From contig JBGALI010000001.1 in NCBI GenBank assembly GCA_044223975.1, positions 186,001-250,000 of the forward strand: DNA of 64,000 nucleotides, written 5' to 3'. The translations under genes and the position numbers were made by a program. The notes beneath the pieces are model-generated. The model saw only the letters and a program-made list of their open reading frames with translations, had not been told where the DNA came from and did not search any database. Within the stretch, counting starts at the first letter, position 1, and each line of letters opens with the position of its first letter. Source of the DNA: CAZCPB01 sp044223975 (lineage in GTDB: Bacteria > Planctomycetota > Phycisphaerae > Phycisphaerales > UBA1924). Shown piece by piece: positions 60,900 through 64,000 of this stretch.

Positions 60900-63245
60900 T
60901 CAGCGGTGCAGAAGGGAAATGGCCACCGCGCTGGCAAGTCCCGTGGGATCGGTGCAGAGGATGCCCGCCTCCGAGACCGATTCGGGCTCAAAGCAGGCGT
61001 GCAGTGTGCGTGGCAGCCGGGGGGAACGACTGCGAAGCCGCGGCAGGGCTTTGCCGAGGGCAAGCGCGACCAGTCCGGCCAGGGGGGTAACGCTCAGGGT
61101 CTCTGCGATGTGGCCGACCGGAGTGCTGATCGAGGTTGGGTGATCAGAAGCCCGTGCAATGCCCTCGGCCTCGACGGCGTCGAGCCAAGATCCGTTCGCC
61201 GACGAGAGGGCGCAATAGGGAGCGCCGATGGATCGCCACGCGTCGGTGACCGCGGCGATGCGGGCGTCCTCGCTGAGCCCGGCCGCGGGTGAGGTGGCGG
61301 CCCACCGCCGGACGGTCGCGATGGCGCGAGCACCCCGGACCTCCACAGATTCGGCGCTCTCGAGGATGATCGCGGCGGCCCCCGCTCCGAGGGCAGCACC
61401 GGTTGCCGCGCCGAAGGGTTCGCCGGGGGGCGAGGCGTGGAGCCGGCACGCGCGGAGTTGCTCGTTGACGATCGGGTGGTACTCCTCGCCCGCACTGACG
61501 ACGGCGCGCTGCCAGGTGCCCGAGGCGATGCGGGCCCAGGCCAGTCCCAGAGCGTCGAGCCCGGCGGTGCGGCTGCCGATGATGGACTGGCAGGAGCCCG
61601 TGATTCCCAGAGCCATGCTCAAGTGCGCTGCCGCGGCGTTGGGGACCCCTTCGGCGAACAGCATGGGGTTGGCCGCATCGATTCCCCTCTCGACGATGTC
61701 TCGGTAGTAGCTCTCGCAGAATGAGGTCGAGCACGCCATCGTGCCCAGGATGCCGTGGCTGCCGCTCATGAACGCAGGAATGTCATGGATGCCCGCATCG
61801 CGGCACGCGGCGGTCGCGGCCGCGAGCGTGACCTTGACGTAATCACTCAGGCGGCGCACCCGCCGGGTGCTGACGAGGTGCGCGAACTGGTCCTCGGGGA
61901 CCGCCCCGGTGTCAGCGGTGACCGGGCGGTCGTCGGAGAGGCGTGCGAGGAGTGCTTCGTTCCCGACGATGCCGGGGAGAACGAGACCCACTCCGGTGAT
62001 GAAGACATCGCGGCGTGATTCTGCGGGGCGGCCGGGCGCGGGTGGCGCCGTGTAATCCGGATCGCGCGTGAGCACGACGCAGGTGTTGGCGCCGCCGAAG
62101 CCCAGGGACAGGTTCAGCGTGTTCTTGATTCTCGCGGGGCGCGGGCCGCCAGTATTCAGGAGGAGGTCGGGAAACTCGACGTTCCCCGGCGCGACGTTGG
62201 CGGTGGGGGGAACTACCTGATGGTGAAGAGCATGAAGTGAGAGGATCAGTTCGGCGGCACCGGCGGCTCCCAGCGAATGGCCGAGATGGCTCTTGAATGC
62301 GATCGTCGGGGCCGACGCCAGGCCGCGCCCGAACACTGCCCGGAGCGCGGCGAACTCTGACGCGTCGTTGTTGGGTGTGCCGGTGGCGTGCGCCGCGATG
62401 AGGCCGATGTCGGTCGGCGGCAGGCCCGCGCGTTCCAACGCAGCGGCGATTGCGCGGGCAGCGCCGACACCTTCGGGATGCGGCTGCGTGAGGTGGTGCG
62501 CGTCAGAGGATTCACCGAAGCCACGAACGTACCCGAGTGGGCGCGCGGACCGGGCTCGCGCGTGGTCGGCGCGCTCGAGCACCAGTGCCGCGTACGCCTC
62601 CGACAGCTTCATGCCGTCGCGACCGGTGCAGAACGGACGGAGCGCCCCACGAGCGAGCAGTCGGAGGGAGCCGAACCCGCCCACGGCGTATTCGCACACG
62701 GGGTCGTACCCCCCGGCGATCACGGCGTCGGCCAGTCCGGCCTCGAGCAGTGTCACGGCAAGAGCGACGCTGCCGAGGCCCGACGAGCACGCAGAGCAGT
62801 TGCTGAGGACGGGGCCGCGGATGGCCAGGCCGTTGATCGCGTGCAGCACGACGGGCGCCGCCAGGAACGTGCCGAGGCGTGAGCGGTCCTGGGTGCGCAG
62901 GTACTCGCCGGCGCGGCGGACGCCGTGCAGCGTGGTGCCCAGGATGACGGCGGTGCGCTCGGGTGCGGGCGCGCGATCCCGGCCGAAGCCCGCCCGGGCC
63001 ATCGCCGAATCGATCGCGTGGCGCAGGAGGCGGGTCTCGCGAACCTCGCCGGGAAGCGTGGCCGGGGGTGGTTCGGGCGCCTCTCCCCCGGTTCGGTCCG
63101 GCGGCAGGGCGCACTCGCAGAGCGTGAACGGTCGCATCGCGTCGCGGCGCTCGTTCACGGCGCTCCACGCGTCATCAGCGTCGAGTCCGAGGCACGACAC
63201 CAGGCCCACGCCGGTGATCGCGATTTCACAGGTGGGGGCCGTCAT
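60900..63245 (-). CDS. Fused ketosynthase / chain-length-factor protein
   Basis: The product is 781 residues from ATG 63245, overlapping the acyltransferase stop (ATGA). Two thiolase-fold halves are joined by a short linker near 395-412. Half one (1-395) is an active KS: Cys153 (NCSACSSG), His286 (AAHATGT), Lys318 and His323 (KSHLGHSLGAAG). Half two (413-781) keeps the fold ('VFITGVGLVLPG', 'GSRTAGLDALGLA', 'VGHIAETLS') but has no Cys at the active position (Ser558/Arg559), Ser682 in place of the first His and Ser707 in place of the Lys, keeping only His712. That is a CLF profile. In aryl-polyene systems KS and CLF are usually separate proteins. Confidence 0.92.
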   Translation of the reverse strand: MTAPTCEIAITGVGLVSCLGLDADDAWSAVNERRDAMRPFTLCECALPPDRTGGEAPEPPPATLPGEVRETRLLRHAIDSAMARAGFGRDRAPAPERTAVILGTTLHGVRRAGEYLRTQDRSRLGTFLAAPVVLHAINGLAIRGPVLSNCSACSSGLGSVALAVTLLEAGLADAVIAGGYDPVCEYAVGGFGSLRLLARGALRPFCTGRDGMKLSEAYAALVLERADHARARSARPLGYVRGFGESSDAHHLTQPHPEGVGAARAIAAALERAGLPPTDIGLIAAHATGTPNNDASEFAALRAVFGRGLASAPTIAFKSHLGHSLGAAGAAELILSLHALHHQVVPPTANVAPGNVEFPDLLLNTGGPRPARIKNTLNLSLGFGGANTCVVLTRDPDYTAPPAPGRPAESRRDVFITGVGLVLPGIVGNEALLARLSDDRPVTADTGAVPEDQFAHLVSTRRVRRLSDYVKVTLAAATAACRDAGIHDIPAFMSGSHGILGTMACSTSFCESYYRDIVERGIDAANPMLFAEGVPNAAAAHLSMALGITGSCQSIIGSRTAGLDALGLAWARIASGTWQRAVVSAGEEYHPIVNEQLRACRLHASPPGEPFGAATGAALGAGAAAIILESAESVEVRGARAIATVRRWAATSPAAGLSEDARIAAVTDAWRSIGAPYCALSSANGSWLDAVEAEGIARASDHPTSISTPVGHIAETLSVTPLAGLVALALGKALPRLRSRSPRLPRTLHACFEPESVSEAGILCTDPTGLASAVAISLLHR

Positions 63246-64000
63246 CGGGAGTTCGGTGCGGGAGTTCCGGCCGATCGATCGGTGTCCTCCAGGAACGCCG
63301 GGTTGATCGTCAGCCACTGTTCGGGAAACCGGGCGACGTAGCTCTCGATAACCCTGGCGAGCGACGTCGTGGCGGGGTGGATGCCGCCTTCGTCGGGGTC
63401 ACCCGGATCAACGATGATCGCCGGCTCCATGTAGATGCGAACGCGGCCGGGCGCGCTGCGGACAGCGAAGACCGGGACGAGGGGCGCGCCCGTGGTCAGG
63501 GCCAGCTTCACGGGTCCCACCGGCACCGCCATGTGGCCGTGGCAGAACGGGACCGCCACGCCGCGGTGGCCGGGGAGCACCCGGTCGGCCTGCAGGAGCA
63601 CGACCTCGTTGCGGGCTAGCGCTTCGCGGAGCCTCAGCCATACCGCGAAGCCGTCCTCGATGGGCTGCTCCGTGACGCCCAGACGCCGGCGTTGATGCGA
63701 GCGCAGCCGCTCGAATTCGGCCACCTCGTCGCGCCGGAAGACCACGTGCACGTGCGGCTCGCGCGACTTGAGAGCCGCGACGCCGGACTCGAAGGACCCC
63801 AGGTGCGCGGTCACGACGATCGCTCCGCGTCCGAGCGCGCGTGCGCGGTCGTAGTGCTCCTTCCCTTCGACGCCGTCGACGTCGGCGGTGAGTTCGTGAA
63901 TGCTCCGAGCCTGGTTGCGGCCCATCTCGAAGATGAACTCGTAGAAGTTTGCGACGACTCCCATTCCCATCGCGCGGCGTTGTTGGTCGGTGGAATCCGG
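63242..64000 (-). CDS. Lysophospholipid acyltransferase (HtrB/LpxL-like), 5' truncated by window edge
   Basis: The frame is open to base 64000 without a start that must be used; ATG 63970 is in frame but the residues before it (PDSTDQQRRAMGMG) look like continuing protein. The visible part has 'IVVTAHLGSFESGVAAL' (HxxxxE catalytic pair), 'VFRRDEVAEFERLR', 'NEVVLLQADRVLPGHRGVAVPFCHGHMAVPVGPVKLAL' and 'LVPVFAVRSAPGRVRIYMEPAI', the HtrB/LpxL pattern. It ends with an ATGA overlap on the KS gene. It may acylate the lipid that anchors the product in the membrane. First visible gene of the minus-strand operon. Confidence 0.88.
   Translation of the reverse strand, partial: PDSTDQQRRAMGMGVVANFYEFIFEMGRNQARSIHELTADVDGVEGKEHYDRARALGRGAIVVTAHLGSFESGVAALKSREPHVHVVFRRDEVAEFERLRSHQRRRLGVTEQPIEDGFAVWLRLREALARNEVVLLQADRVLPGHRGVAVPFCHGHMAVPVGPVKLALTTGAPLVPVFAVRSAPGRVRIYMEPAIIVDPGDPDEGGIHPATTSLARVIESYVARFPEQWLTINPAFLEDTDRSAGTPAPNSR

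Overview
The window is high-GC bacterial DNA and almost fully coding. The gene content points to Planctomycetota, most likely the Phycisphaerae/Phycisphaerales. Evidence for this: a DUF1587/1592/1588/1585 'planctomycete cytochrome' gene overlapping a DUF1552 gene; a PEP-CTERM-like tail ending in PAPGAG...AARR; dockerin-like and thrombospondin-type calcium repeats on secreted enzymes; membrane proteins carrying a CxxCGYD...CPECG ribbon; and low-complexity GTGAGACG tracts. No rRNA, CRISPR array, insertion sequence or prophage was seen. No stretch longer than 300 bases lacks a gene.

Layout. 0-8.3 kb: secreted and hypothetical genes, including a six-repeat PA14 protein, a membrane-anchored methyltransferase, a PH-domain membrane protein and an orphan Imm11-like gene. 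8.4-10.4 kb: a beta-propeller gene with a clear promoter, followed by two matching hairpins. 10.4-18 kb: class II fumarase with a histone-like tail, a three-gene membrane operon (VIT-like protein, Na+/H+ antiporter, outer-membrane barrel) and two tandem parallel beta-helix paralogues. 18.2-20.9 kb: tRNA-Ser(CGA), coaC and rpoZ, a divergent DUF3553 gene, a small coiled-coil gene and tRNA-Ser(GCT). 20.9-27.5 kb: the DUF1592/DUF1552 pair, a DinB gene, tRNA-Arg(TCG), a fatty-acid desaturase and a lipoprotein esterase. 27.6-31.6 kb: a secreted TIM-barrel-like protein, a VOC protein, a zinc-ribbon membrane protein, a broken HicB gene and a DUF1963 gene. 31.5-34.3 kb: a TPP riboswitch leading into a DinB gene and thiC. 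34.3-44.4 kb: a TIGR01777 epimerase, a DUF1572 gene, a BLUF photoreceptor, an exported-looking 2-hydroxyacid dehydrogenase, a large metzincin-like protease, a glucose/sorbosone-dehydrogenase-like protein and an MBL hydrolase. 44.6-51.3 kb: two von Willebrand A proteins followed by a response regulator and histidine kinase.

The most notable part is 51.4-64 kb. It is a tightly packed cluster, mostly minus strand with several ATGA/GTGA overlaps. It encodes an HtrB-like acyltransferase (cut by the window edge), a fused ketosynthase/chain-length-factor protein, a chorismatase (XanB2/Hyg5 type), a flavin-dependent halogenase-like enzyme, an AMP-dependent acyl ligase, a LolA-like lipoprotein, an MMPL exporter and a polysaccharide deacetylase. 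A convergent glycosyltransferase carrying DUF2062 follows. This is the parts list of a xanthomonadin-like aryl-polyene pathway: hydroxybenzoate starter, activation, chain extension, halogenation, lipid attachment and outer-membrane delivery. The ACP, ketoreductase and dehydratase genes are not in view and should lie beyond base 64000 if the reading is right.
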